Shown in pieces: positions 31,229 through 40,786 of a DNA stretch of 64,000 nt; the first letter of the stretch is position 1; every line of letters begins with the position of its first letter. The translations under genes were made by a program, and so were the position numbers. The notes beneath the pieces were generated by a model. It saw only the letters and a program-made list of their open reading frames with translations, was not told the origin of the DNA and did no database searches. The DNA comes from Mesostigma viride (taxonomy: Eukaryota > Streptophyta > Mesostigmatophyceae > Mesostigmatales > Mesostigmataceae). The stretch is from assembly GCA_009746045.1 (NCBI GenBank), contig RPFO01000412.1:284992-348991 (forward strand), written 5' to 3'.

Positions 31229-34200
31229 CTAGACCGCATGGGTCGCGACAAAGTCGGCCCGGGTGCGGCGGAATAACACATCAGCCACGGTGCGAGTGAG
31301 GGCGAGTGACAGACGCTGCCGCCAATACGAGGACCACGTGCGGGCCGACCACGGGGCGGTCTGACCCTCGAGGTCGAGGCGGTCTTCACGGCGCTGGCAG
31401 CACTCGTGGAAAAACTCCGCTGTCTTGGGGCCCATGGCCCCGAACTCCTCAAGGACAAAGGGGATGACCCGGTGGGGCCCCACATTGCCGTAGGAGGCAA
31501 ACTTGTCGCGCTCAGCCACAGCGGCAGCAGCGCCGGCATCCACAGCCGCCCGGAGGATGTGGCGACCGGAAAGCGGCCGAGCCACGGAGACATCGATGAG
31601 CAGGTGGCAACCCTGCCCGTCGTAGTCAAGCACGGTAATGTCGGGGCGGTGGTTGGGTGAGTAGAGGGCGGCCCCATCCGCGTCCTCGCACTTAATGGTG
31701 GAGTGGGGAAAGACCGACCGAACCATGGCACACACCACCCGGAGGAGAGCGGTATGGAGATAGAGGAACCAGTTCTGGTTCTGCTGGCCACCCATGCACG
31801 CGATGTAGTGCGTCCCAGTAGTATCCAGAGCAAGCCCGCAGCTGCCGCAGGACGCACCCGCCGTGATGAGAGGTTGCGGGGCAAAGAGCTGGTGGCGGAG
31901 AGCGATGGCGTAAAGGGCCGGAACCAGTGTGAACAAAGGGCTCATGGGGAGGGCGCGCAGGAATGCGGACCCCACGCTCCCCTCAAGGGAAACGGAGTGA
32001 AGCCAAGCCTTCCCCTGATCGTTCAAGCTCGCATGCAGACCCATCCAGTCGGCACAGTGTAGTATACCCGCGTAGGTCTTTTGTTGTTTTTCATGAACGC
32101 AGGCAGGGAAGACACTAGGACTGACGACAGTGGACACGCCGGGCGTGCCCCGGGGCAGGCGACGGTGGACGGCCTGAGCGGGGCGGACGAGGTCGCAAGC
32201 CTGCTGGATCCCGAGGTAAGAATCCTGCACAGCCTGCACAAAGGGGAAGGGGGATGGGGTGACCAAGTCGGGAATGGCGCTGACGGCGCTGGGGACCAAC
32301 CGGCGGATCTCCGCCCAGGCCTGAGCAACAGAGCCAAGGAAGGCGGCGGGGGCGAGGCGGGCGGCGCGGGTGAGCCCACACCCGCCCATGCGGCAGGGGA
32401 GGGTGGCCAAGCGCATGGAGTGAGCTGGCAGGCTAGGGCCGGGGAGGAGCACCTGCAAGGCGGCCTGAATGCGCTCGTCATGGCCTTCCGCGGCAAGCCG
32501 CACCAAGTGGGGGGGAGCGCCACGGAGCCAGTGAACCACCCGCGGGTGGGCGCAAAACCACAGGAGGAGCCCTTTGGTCTGGGGGTCCTTGAGGCGCGCC
32601 CAAGTCTCAAGGACATGGGTGCGCTGTTCCACGGTGGCCCGGAGCTCCTCTTCGACGTAGTCAGGGTCACCCACAGGGACGCCCAGGCACGAGAAACCGC
32701 GCGCCCGCGCCAATGCCCCCGGGATAGCCGCGGGGAAGCCAGAGCAGTCCCCCTGGGGCGAAAAGACTGCACACTTGGGGAGGGTGAGCCGAAGGTTGAT
32801 GGCCGCCATGGCCACTTCAAGGGCAGCCAGGGCGGCAACCACAGCGTCGGCCGGGCCAAGGGCATGGATATCGTCCATGTAGGCGAGGAGCACGACATCC
32901 GGGTGCGCAGCGTGGACACCTTGGAGAGCCTTGTGCAGCGGGGCAGACAGGTAAAAGGGGCCGAGGGGGTCACCTTGCTGGGTTCCCGTGCGGGAAGCGA
33001 TGTCGGCGAACGTCCCATCCTCCATGAGGAAGGAGAGTTGAGTGGGTTCGCCGTAGCAGGCTGCTGTCCACGCAAGAAGGTCAGGGAACGCCTCGCCGAC
33101 GGCCTCAAAGATGCTAGCCTTGGTGACAGCATTGAACGCATTGTGGCAATCCACCTTCAGCGCCACATGGGTCGGATGCGTCTCGAGGTAGGCCTGAACT
33201 GTGTGCACGATGATGTCGCTGCCCCCTTTGGTGGCGACGCCAAGCTGGGCCGCGACGGACTCCTCAGTATCACTCCGGTTGGGGCAGAAGTAGGCGCGAA
33301 ACTCGGGGGCCTTTTGGCGACAAATGACCTTACTCACCAGCTTGCGTAGGACCTCGCCGCAAGCAATGGGACGAACGCGGCCAGCAGGCGGGGGGACGTC
33401 GTCTTTCAGGAGGGCAATGAGGCGTGCCCCAGCCAGCCAAGGGCGCGCCGCGGGGGCCAGGGACCCCGCGGCCAAGTCGGCGGCAGCCTCAAAGAGTGCG
33501 GTCGCCCCGCCATGGCCCGCCATCACGGAGAGGTGCTCGTAGCGCCAGCCTGAGGGGCCGGTGGAGGAGGCGTTCGGCAGATCCTTCAGCACAGCCGTGA
33601 AGATGTCCAGGTCCAGGACAATAGGCGGGGGCGGGGGGGTGGCCGGGGCGGGCACCGCAAAGGCCGGTTCGTCGGGGTGAAGGTCGCGCAAAGCCTGCAG
33701 GGTCGGGGGAGTGGAGGGAGCCAACGCGGTCAGTTCAAGCTTTTGCATGGCCCGGCTCAATTCACCTACCTTCACCAACCGCATGACGTCAGCTTCCACC
33801 CGGGCAAAGGAGGCGGCCCCCGACACCCGGGTGGAGGCCGGAGGCTGCAGCGCCCACAGCCCTTCCCAATCCCCGAGGAGGAACCGCCGGCAGCGAGCGA
33901 TGACCGCACCCTGTACGCCACGCACGCCCCGCTCCAACGGCGCTAAGAGGAGCCGGGGGGTGACGAGAAACAGCTTGTGGCCGAGTTCGTCGAGAGGGTG
34001 ACTATGCATCCGGGCCAGGGAAAGCAGGGCGCAGCGCGTAAACAAGCTCCGGGCGCGGTGAGGGACGTCCGGGAGCGTCATGCAAGGGTTGCGCGCACAG
34101 GCGGCAAAAGGGAGCGTGGCCAGGAATGCCCAGCCTGCCGAGAGGTCCCCCGGATCGCTCGTACCCTGCGATGCCGGTGGAGGGGCAGGGGCCGACCGAG

Positions 34201-35149
34201 GGGCCGCCCCGGACCGGGAGGCCGGTGCGGCCGCCGGGCCGCCGGGCAGGCCGTTCTGGGGGGTTTGGCGGCGGCACTGCCGCTCATGCTGGTACCGCCC
34301 GTGGATCGAAAAAATCCGCTGGCAATGGGCTGCCGGGCAGCGGTAGCAGTCCATGGCGCGCATGGCGGCCTCCGTGATGTGGGGGTGGGAAGCCCGAATG
34401 TGCACCAGCAACGAATTCCGGTTGGGCAGGCGCGCGCCACACGGGTCACCAAGGGGACCATCGACTTGGCAATAATGGAAGCCATCTGAGGGGGTGCGCC
34501 CACCCGGTTGGGCCGGCCCGGGTCGAGAGGGGGAGGGGTCGGGAGCACCCTCAGCCAGAGGAACTACAGCTGCAGCGGAACCCAGGGCGGGGCCGGCCGC
34601 CGGGCGGTCAGCAGGGCTCGTGGCAGCCGAGGACAAGACCGGCGCGGGGACGGCCCCCACGGCCGGGAGGGGGGCGCTGGAGGAGGCAGCCAAGCCGGCG
34701 CGCGACCCACGACCACGCACAGGGGAGGCAGGTGTCGGGGCAGGCGCGTGGGACTGGCGGCGCACGGACACGGGCGAGGGCCCCAGCGGGAGAACGCCAG
34801 GAGGCAAGGGGGAAAGGACCGCGGCCCGGCAAAGGGGGCAGGTGGCGGAGGTCGTGTGCAAGCTCGTGGCGATGCAAGCTTGATGGAAGACGTGGCCGCA
34901 AGCAGGGAGGCGGCAGAGACCGTCACCAGGGCGAGGCAGGTCCAAGCAGATGGGGCAGGAGGGGCCGCTGGCAGTGACATCCACCAAGTGGGCCGGCCCG
35001 TAGTGGGCGGGCGCCGCGTCCCACCCCAGCTCCCAGCTCGGCAGTCGGGCGATCTCATCGGCGGAGAGAAGACGGCGGCGCGGACCAGCAGGGTGCCAGA
35101 CATGGGGGATGCCCGCAAGCTCGAGCACATCGTGCAAGATGGCGGGCAC
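31229..35149 (-). CDS. LINE ORF2: RING-C2H2-RT-restriction-like endonuclease
   Basis: 1306 residues. RING-H2 finger at about 60-110 (CPICLDLPRPGDGLCRLPAC, then GHVFHQAC and CPLC). A C2H2-like region at about 225-290 (CQVDGPLGDPCGARLP, CPAAHCQRIFSIHGRYQHE). Reverse transcriptase at about 520-800 with ASSTGPSGWRYEHLSVMAGH, VDCHNAFNAV, TGTQQGDPLGP and the catalytic AYMDD. Near 1110 a CCHC motif (CGSCGLALDTTGTHYIAC), then RPDITVLDYDGQGCHLLIDV, the R-PD-D pattern of the LINE restriction-like endonuclease that nicks the target. There is no N-terminal AP endonuclease. The first start-like codon is GTG; the frame overlaps the end of ORF1, so translation may depend on frameshifting. A RING in a LINE ORF2 suggests ubiquitin-ligase activity, which is unproven. 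Confidence 0.9.
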   Translation of the reverse strand: MPAILHDVLELAGIPHVWHPAGPRRRLLSADEIARLPSWELGWDAAPAHYGPAHLVDVTASGPSCPICLDLPRPGDGLCRLPACGHVFHQACIATSLHTTSATCPLCRAAVLSPLPPGVLPLGPSPVSVRRQSHAPAPTPASPVRGRGSRAGLAASSSAPLPAVGAVPAPVLSSAATSPADRPAAGPALGSAAAVVPLAEGAPDPSPSRPGPAQPGGRTPSDGFHYCQVDGPLGDPCGARLPNRNSLLVHIRASHPHITEAAMRAMDCYRCPAAHCQRIFSIHGRYQHERQCRRQTPQNGLPGGPAAAPASRSGAAPRSAPAPPPASQGTSDPGDLSAGWAFLATLPFAACARNPCMTLPDVPHRARSLFTRCALLSLARMHSHPLDELGHKLFLVTPRLLLAPLERGVRGVQGAVIARCRRFLLGDWEGLWALQPPASTRVSGAASFARVEADVMRLVKVGELSRAMQKLELTALAPSTPPTLQALRDLHPDEPAFAVPAPATPPPPPIVLDLDIFTAVLKDLPNASSTGPSGWRYEHLSVMAGHGGATALFEAAADLAAGSLAPAARPWLAGARLIALLKDDVPPPAGRVRPIACGEVLRKLVSKVICRQKAPEFRAYFCPNRSDTEESVAAQLGVATKGGSDIIVHTVQAYLETHPTHVALKVDCHNAFNAVTKASIFEAVGEAFPDLLAWTAACYGEPTQLSFLMEDGTFADIASRTGTQQGDPLGPFYLSAPLHKALQGVHAAHPDVVLLAYMDDIHALGPADAVVAALAALEVAMAAINLRLTLPKCAVFSPQGDCSGFPAAIPGALARARGFSCLGVPVGDPDYVEEELRATVEQRTHVLETWARLKDPQTKGLLLWFCAHPRVVHWLRGAPPHLVRLAAEGHDERIQAALQVLLPGPSLPAHSMRLATLPCRMGGCGLTRAARLAPAAFLGSVAQAWAEIRRLVPSAVSAIPDLVTPSPFPFVQAVQDSYLGIQQACDLVRPAQAVHRRLPRGTPGVSTVVSPSVFPACVHEKQQKTYAGILHCADWMGLHASLNDQGKAWLHSVSLEGSVGSAFLRALPMSPLFTLVPALYAIALRHQLFAPQPLITAGASCGSCGLALDTTGTHYIACMGGQQNQNWFLYLHTALLRVVCAMVRSVFPHSTIKCEDADGAALYSPNHRPDITVLDYDGQGCHLLIDVSVARPLSGRHILRAAVDAGAAAAVAERDKFASYGNVGPHRVIPFVLEEFGAMGPKTAEFFHECCQRREDRLDLEGQTAPWSARTWSSYWRQRLSLALTRTVADVLFRRTRADFVATHAV

Positions 35150-35163
35150 GGCCGCACCCGCGC

Positions 35164-36522
35164 TCAGCTCAAGAACACGCCCCCCCCCGCATCGTACAGA
35201 ACCAGGTCGCCGGCGTGCACGGTGACAGGAGCCCCGAAGTCAACGCGCAGGCGGGCGGCTTGCGCTGGGGTGACCGCCGTAGTCAAGCGCCCGTGGGCCT
35301 GCGCAACAAGGCCGGCCGAGCCGGGCCCGGCAGAGGCAAGAAACGTGTGCAGCTGAGGGCGATCGAGCAAGGCGTGGTCGGTGGCCCCCCCAGCGAGATA
35401 TGTCGCACGGGCGGCCTGCTGGGCCTGCACGGCAAGCCCTGTAGCAAAGAGCACCACCGCCTGCGCCACTTGAGCGTCCAGATTCAGGAGCCATTCTTGG
35501 CGCACCGCGGGCAGGTGCCAAGGCAGGCGGCCGCCGGCATGGTAGTCCTCGAGGACAAACCCCCAAAGCGTGGAGGCAAGGACAGGGGGGGAGGCTGCCT
35601 GCAGCATGTGCCGGACACGAACCACAAGGGCACTAAATTCAGGGGGCCGTGGGAGCGTAGGAAACGCCGCGTGCAAGCCGACAGCGTCCAACAGCAAGGG
35701 GCAATACAGCCAAGAGAACGTGGCGTGCCGGAGCGCGCTGACGCCCGCAATGTTGGTGGGGGGCCAAACGGAGAAGTCGTGGGACCCAAGCGCGGCCGAC
35801 CAGGGGCCCACCACAGGAGTCGCCGCAGGGTGTCCCACAGCCTCAGGGAGGAGAGCCGCCAGGGACCCCTCAAGCACAGGAGGACGCAGGTCAGTGGCCA
35901 CCGCCGTGCTGGCCGGAGGTGGATCCCCAGAGCTAGGCGGGGCAGGGCCAGGGGACCCCGCGGAGGGGCCGGACGTGACGGCGCGGGGAGAGCGGGAGCA
36001 CGGTGTGGAACCCTCCACGAGGGCCGCAAGGCCCAGGAGAGGGTCCAGCGAGGGGCTGCGGGAGGGGGCGCGGGCCGAATGGGATCCCGGGGTCGACACG
36101 GCCGCGCGTCGGGAGCCTAGGGACGGCCGAGGCGGGGCCACGCAATGAGGGCACGCCCAAGGACCCGGGGGAGGCAGCCGGAAGAGGGGCGGGACCAAGC
36201 AGCGCGTGTGCCAGCCGCATTGGCACGAATCACACACAAGGAGACGGGGGGCATCCTCACCACTGTGGCAGACCTCGCACACAAGCGAGAGTGGCACAGG
36301 GGCGCCACGACCGCCGTCGTCCAGGTCGCCCATCTCCTGCAGGTGCGCCGCGATGCGTAAGGACCGACGCGGCGCAGGGGCGCCACTAGGCAGCGCATCC
36401 CGCGCCCGGGAGGTGCGGCGTCGTGAAGGAGGCATGGGGGAGATGCGTAAAACAACGGAACCGGAAGCGCGGGGGGGAGAGCGAGATGCGGACGCGGGGG
36501 GTTTGGGGGGCGTGCCCCCCAA
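35164..36522 (-). CDS. LINE ORF1 with PHD finger
   Basis: 452 residues. An Arg/Pro/Ser-rich N-terminus is followed at about 85-135 by a PHD-type zinc finger: CEVCHSGEDAPRLLVCDSCQ, then CGWHTRC and WACPHC, the Cys4-His-Cys3 pattern that usually reads histone H3 tails. After a Pro-rich linker comes an unrecognised domain (about 240-440: DFSVWPPTNIAGVSALRHAT, then LDAQVAQAVVLFATGLAVQA). A chromatin reader in a LINE ORF1 could direct the particle to certain chromatin. Before its stop the coding strand has a run of nine G (35180-35188). ORF2 is already open in another frame there. Confidence 0.85.
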   Translation of the reverse strand: MGGTPPKPPASASRSPPRASGSVVLRISPMPPSRRRTSRARDALPSGAPAPRRSLRIAAHLQEMGDLDDGGRGAPVPLSLVCEVCHSGEDAPRLLVCDSCQCGWHTRCLVPPLFRLPPPGPWACPHCVAPPRPSLGSRRAAVSTPGSHSARAPSRSPSLDPLLGLAALVEGSTPCSRSPRAVTSGPSAGSPGPAPPSSGDPPPASTAVATDLRPPVLEGSLAALLPEAVGHPAATPVVGPWSAALGSHDFSVWPPTNIAGVSALRHATFSWLYCPLLLDAVGLHAAFPTLPRPPEFSALVVRVRHMLQAASPPVLASTLWGFVLEDYHAGGRLPWHLPAVRQEWLLNLDAQVAQAVVLFATGLAVQAQQAARATYLAGGATDHALLDRPQLHTFLASAGPGSAGLVAQAHGRLTTAVTPAQAARLRVDFGAPVTVHAGDLVLYDAGGGVFLS

Positions 36523-37039
36523 GCGGGGGGTTTGGGGGGCGGCAGCCCCCCAACGCGGGGCGGCCGCGGTGCCGCATATATATTAAAAATATAATTACTT
36601 ACAGCAGAGTGAAATCACTCAAACCAAAACAAACGCCCAGCTAGAAACCTATATACAGAGCCATGTCAAAGCTCTATACTACGATAAGACCAATGGAAAC
36701 GCCTACTAACGGGAGGAACCCGTTAGTAGCCGCATATATATACTAATTACAGTATATTTTGCAAAAGATTTTATAATATATTGTGAATAGCATGGATTAA
36801 TTCCACATACTTTAATAATATGGTATGTTAAAGTATATAGAATCATTATTTAGTAAATCATTTACAAGAAAAAGTGGTATAGACTATTATTATTATATAG
36901 TTCGGCAATCTATGATAGTAAGACGTACCGGATGTCAGGTTTATCAGCGGCCTCCAGGGCTATAGCGTCTCGCTGCAGCGTGACCGTTTGGTGCTATGAC
37001 TGATTTCAGTAGATGTGCAGAAAAAAATTTATTTCCATG

Positions 37040-37112
37040 ACCACACCAGGAATCGAACCCAGAACCTCATTGTACATTGACGCATGGTAACGATGTCAGC
37101 CAAACATCCGAA
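37040..37112 (-). other. tRNA-like B-box sequence (relic)
   Basis: On the minus strand, TCTGGGTTCGATTCCTGG looks like a tRNA T arm, preceded by a possible A box (GTTTGGCTGACATCG). The 3' acceptor bases TGTGGTC have no matching 5' strand, so a full cloverleaf does not form. Possibly a tRNA-derived SINE relic. Confidence 0.3.
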
Positions 37113-37419
37113 TGTTCCCAGGTAAATGGGCTGGAGGTCGTCTCTTTTTATACCTGCGGCCACAAGCACGGGTGACGGCATATTGGATGTCGTCCAATCC
37201 GCTAGCTTGGTTCCAAAAGATGGGATCGAGCTTTTGCACCAGCGCCGCGCTTCCAGTTTTCAGTTCCGTGGGGAGGAACGAGGATGCCACGTTTCCAATT
37301 TTTTCAATACCGTTCAGCCTTGTAACGCCGCGTCCGGTTTGCGAATTGCGACCGTCCCATCGCCCATCGAAAAAGAAGCGCAGCCGCAGAGAGACCCCAT
37401 AGCTGATACGAGCTGCCAT
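37096..37419 (-). CDS. Small open frame of unknown function
   Basis: 107 codons including GIEKIGNVASSFLPTELKTG and LVQKLDPIFWNQASGLDDIQ, a composition that looks protein-like. It may be an exon or a decayed gene of the giant element; it ends in the tRNA-like area. The opposite strand is also open, so I hold this lightly. Confidence 0.25.
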   Translation of the reverse strand: MAARISYGVSLRLRFFFDGRWDGRNSQTGRGVTRLNGIEKIGNVASSFLPTELKTGSAALVQKLDPIFWNQASGLDDIQYAVTRACGRRYKKRRPPAHLPGNIRMFG

Positions 37420-38165
37420 ATCGTTTCGACGTTTGCATGCTACCTGCTGGATTATAAAATCCTACGTTGATACCTGCCTGGTGCCGGAAGTTTACAAGGA
37501 AATCGGTCTGCTTTCGCCGCACAACGAAAAAAAGGTGAGCTTTTGCCGCATCCTGGATGGTAGGCTGACTAAAATTGTTCTATCAAAAACGGCAACTAAA
37601 CAGCGCATGCACGCCGACGACACAGTTAGCCAGCTGGGCGAAGACATGTCCTTGCTGCCATCGCAAGAAACTCTATGTTGCAGCAAGAGTGATAAAAATG
37701 TCTGGCTTCCTTCTTTTCGTTGCTAGCTAAACCCTGCAGACATCTCGGTAGAGTCAGCTAAGCCGATCCTAATCCACATCTGGCATCCATCCCTTTAGTC
37801 TAGTTGCCATGGAGCGTTTCTTGGTCTCGCACATGTCGATCATGGTGGTGCTAGGCTTTCACTTGGGTCACCCTTTCCATGTTTGCTATGCCTTTGGTCT
37901 CAATACCAGTGGTTACCAGTGGTTAGGTTATAGGTGTAGATGTGCACATACTGCATTTGCTGCGTTTCTAATCGGTGCTCCTGTTTGATGCTTTTTTTCC
38001 CCTTCATATCGTTTCGACGTTTGCATGCTACCTGCCGGATTATAACATCGGACGTTGCTACCTGCCTGCATAACGATAGTTTGCAAGAAATCTTCATTTT
38101 GCCGAAACACAAAAAAAGGTGATCTTTTGCCGCAACGTGGATGGTAGGCTGACTAAAATTGTGCT
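37419..38165 (+). repeat. Direct repeat pair of about 160 bp
   Basis: 37419-37580 and 38007-38165 share CATATCGTTTCGACGTTTGC, ATGCTACCTGC.GGATTATAA and GGATGGTAGGCTGACTAAAA, with moderate divergence. The second copy leads directly into the minisatellite, so it may mark the array's left border. Confidence 0.75.
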
Positions 38166-40004
38166 GCTACGTATCAATACATGTGGGGGGGTGCTGCTAC
38201 GTATCAATACATGTGGGGGGGGGATGCTACGTATCAATACATGTGGGGGGGGATGCTACGTATCAATACATGTGGGGGGGTGATGCTACGTATCAATACA
38301 CGTGGGGGGTGCTGCTACGTATCAATACATGTGGGGGGTGCTGCTACGTATCAATACATGTGGGGGGTGATGCTACGTATCAATACATGTGGGGGGGGGA
38401 TGCTACGTATCAATACATGTGGGGGGTGATGCTACGTATCAATACATGTGGGGGGTGCTGCTACGTATCAATACATGTGGGGGTGCTGCTACGTATCAAT
38501 ACATGTGGGGGGTGCTGCTACGTATCAATACATGTGGGGGGGTGCTGCTACGTATCAATACATGTGGGGGGGTGCTGCTACGTATCAATACATGTGGGGG
38601 GGGATGCTACGTATTAATACATGTGGGGGGGTGATGCTACGTATCAATACATGTGGGGGGGGATGCTACGTATCAATACATGTGGGGGGGTGCGGCTACG
38701 TATCAATACATGTGGGGGGGTGCTGCTACGTATCAATACATGTGGGGGGTGCTGCTACGTATCAATACATGTGGGGGGGTGATGCTACGTATCAATACAT
38801 GTGGGGGGGTGATGCTACGTATCAATACATGTGGGGGGTGCTGCTACGTATCAATACATGTGGGGGGGGATGCTACGTATTAATACATGTGGGGGGGTGC
38901 TGCTACGTATCAATACATGTGGGGGGGTGCTGCTACGTATCAATACATGTGGGGGGGTGCTGCTACATATCAATACATGTGGGGGGTGCTGCTACGTATC
39001 AATACATGTGGGGGGTGCTGCTACGTATTAATACATGTGGGGGGGTGATGCTACGTATCAATACATGTGGGGGGTGATGCTACGTATCAATACACGTGGG
39101 GGGTGCTGCTACGTATCAATACATGTGGGGGGGTGCTGCTACGTATCAATACATGTGGGGGGTGCTGCTACGTATCAATACATGTGGGGGGGTGCTGCTA
39201 CGTATCAATACATGTGGGGGGGTGCTGCTACGTATCAATACATGTGGGGGGGATGCTACGTATTAATACATGTGGGGGGGTGATGCTACGTATCAATACA
39301 TGTGGGGGGGATGCTACGTATCAATACATGTGGGGGGTGCTGCTACGTATCAATACATGTGGGGGGGTGCTGCTACGTATCAATACATGTGGGGGGGTGC
39401 TGCTACGTATCAATACATGTGGGGGGGTGCTGCTACGTATCAATACATGTGGGGGGGTGCTGCTACGTATCAATACATGTGGGGGGGTGCTGCTACGTAT
39501 CAATACATGTGGGGGGGGATGCTACGTATTAATACATGTGGGGGGTGATGCTACGTATCAATACATGTGGGGGGGTGATGCTACGTATCAATACACGTGG
39601 GGGGGTGCTGCTACGTATCAATACATGTGGGGGGTGCTGCTACGTATCAATACATGTGGGGGGTGCTGCTACGTATCAATACATGTGGGGGGTGCTGCTA
39701 CGTATCAATACATGTGGGGGGGTGCTGCTACGTATCAATACATGTGGGGGGGGGATGCTACGTATTAATACATGTGGGGGGGTGATGCTACGTATCAATA
39801 CATGTGGGGGGGGGATGCTACGTATCAATACATGTGGGGGGGTGCGGCTACGTATCAATACATGTGGGGGGGTGCTGCTACGTATCAATACATGTGGGGG
39901 GGTGCTGCTACGTATCAATACATGTGGGGGGGTGCTGCTACGTATCAATACATGTGGGGGGGTGATGCTACGTATCAATACATGTGGGGGGGTGATGCTA
40001 CGTA
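38161..40004 (+). repeat. G-rich minisatellite, about 60 units of about 30 bp
   Basis: The unit is G(C/A)TGCTACGTATCAATACATGT, or GGATGCTACG..., followed by six to nine G. Units differ mainly in the G-run length, in CTG/ATG/CGG and in rare ATTAATAC, so the array is young or homogenised. Because unit length varies, several frames stay open and spell CCYVSIHVGG again and again; these are not genes. Each unit contains TACGTA and ACATGT palindromes, and the G runs could form quadruplexes. Confidence 0.95.
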
Positions 40005-40215
40005 TCATTTATTTATTCATGCCATCAGCCCCCCACATTTAATTATTAATGCCAGCACCCCCCAACATTCATTTATTCATGCCATCACACCCCCACATTC
40101 TTTTATTCATGGCAGCACCCCCCCCACATTTATTTATTCATGCCATCACCCCCCCACATTTAATTATTAATGCCAGCAACCCCCAACATTCATTTATTCA
40201 TGCCATCACACCCCC
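40005..40215 (-). repeat. Inverted, diverged array of the same satellite (left part)
   Basis: At 40005 the array switches to units such as CCCCCACATTTATTTATTCA plus TGCCATCA. This is the reverse strand of the minisatellite unit (CCCCCACATGTATTGATACG plus TAGCATCA) with base changes. The array is therefore head-to-head, and this arm is more diverged. Confidence 0.75.
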
Positions 40216-40270
40216 TAGCATAACCAGCCCTAGGTATCATCCAAAGCTATGAGGATGATGTGACGGAATG

Positions 40271-40774
40271 CAATATACGAGAATGCTCATAACTTTTGAC
40301 TCCGGCCATGAAATTTCATCGGGTTGGTTGCATTAGACGCGTCTTTTGAAGACGAACACGCTGATATAATTTTCTACAGCTATCGCTCAATATTTCCGAA
40401 GATACCGGCACCGCCCTGCCCAGCAAATATCGCTGTTGCAATATACGAGAATGCTCATAACTTTTGACTCCGGCCATGAAATTTCATCGGGTTGGTTGCA
40501 TTAGACTCGTCTTTTGAAGACGAACACGCTGATATAATTTTCTCTAGCTATCGCTCAATATTTCCGAAGATACCGGCACCGCCCTGCCCAGCAAATATCG
40601 CTGTTGCAATATACGAGAATGCTCATAACTTTTGACTCCGGCCATGAAACTTCATCGGGTTGGTTGCATTAGACTCGTCTTTTGAAGACGAACACGCTGA
40701 TATAATTTTCTCCAGCTATCGCTCAATATTTCCGAAGATACCGGCACCGCCCTGCCCAGCAAATATCGCTGTTT
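40271..40774 (+). promoter_or_regulatory. LINE 5' tandem monomers (3 x 168 bp)
   Basis: Units start with CAATATACGAGAATGCTCAT at 40271, 40439 and 40607 and are nearly identical. Tandem 5' monomers that act as promoters are known for mouse L1. Placement directly before ORF1 suggests the same role here. The last ends at a T-run before ATGGCGG (ORF1). Confidence 0.8.
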
Positions 40775-40786
40775 TTTCAGCTCGAT

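Larger units (their letters stand above)
31100..36600 (-). mobile_element. LINE with restriction-like endonuclease (R2/Utopia-like group)
   Basis: A non-LTR retrotransposon with two long open frames and no stops: ORF1 (36522-35164) with a PHD finger, ORF2 (35149-31229) with RING, C2H2, reverse transcriptase and a C-terminal restriction-like endonuclease. Elements with this endonuclease and no AP endonuclease usually choose specific targets. The intact frames suggest a recent insertion. The GC-rich body stands out against AT-rich DNA on both sides; borders are approximate. Confidence 0.8.
36601..38160. other. Giant-element DNA between LINE and minisatellite
   Basis: AT-rich DNA at 36600-36950 with short inverted repeats (CCTACTAACGGG / CCCGTTAGTAG at about 36700-36730). 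Palindrome copies at 36966-36985 and 37381-37399. A tRNA-like B box near 37048. A possible small ORF at 37096-37419. A duplicated segment (37419-37580 and 38007-38165). No firm gene. Confidence 0.4.

Noticed and set aside
32081-33349. Plus-strand open frame of 422 codons opposite the LINE RT
   Set aside because: It mirrors the GC-rich RT coding strand. The minus strand has clear RT, CCHC and endonuclease motifs.
34508-35356. Plus-strand open frame opposite the RING and linker region
   Set aside because: Gly/Arg-rich shadow of the Pro/Ala-rich minus-strand frame.
37040-37112. Functional tRNA gene
   Set aside because: B-box-like T arm only. The acceptor strands do not pair and no good D arm or anticodon arm forms.
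38161-40004. Long open frames spelling CCYVSIHVGG repeats in several frames and both strands
   Set aside because: They come from a 30-bp satellite whose unit length varies; frames stay open by chance of unit sequence. No start context, no domain.
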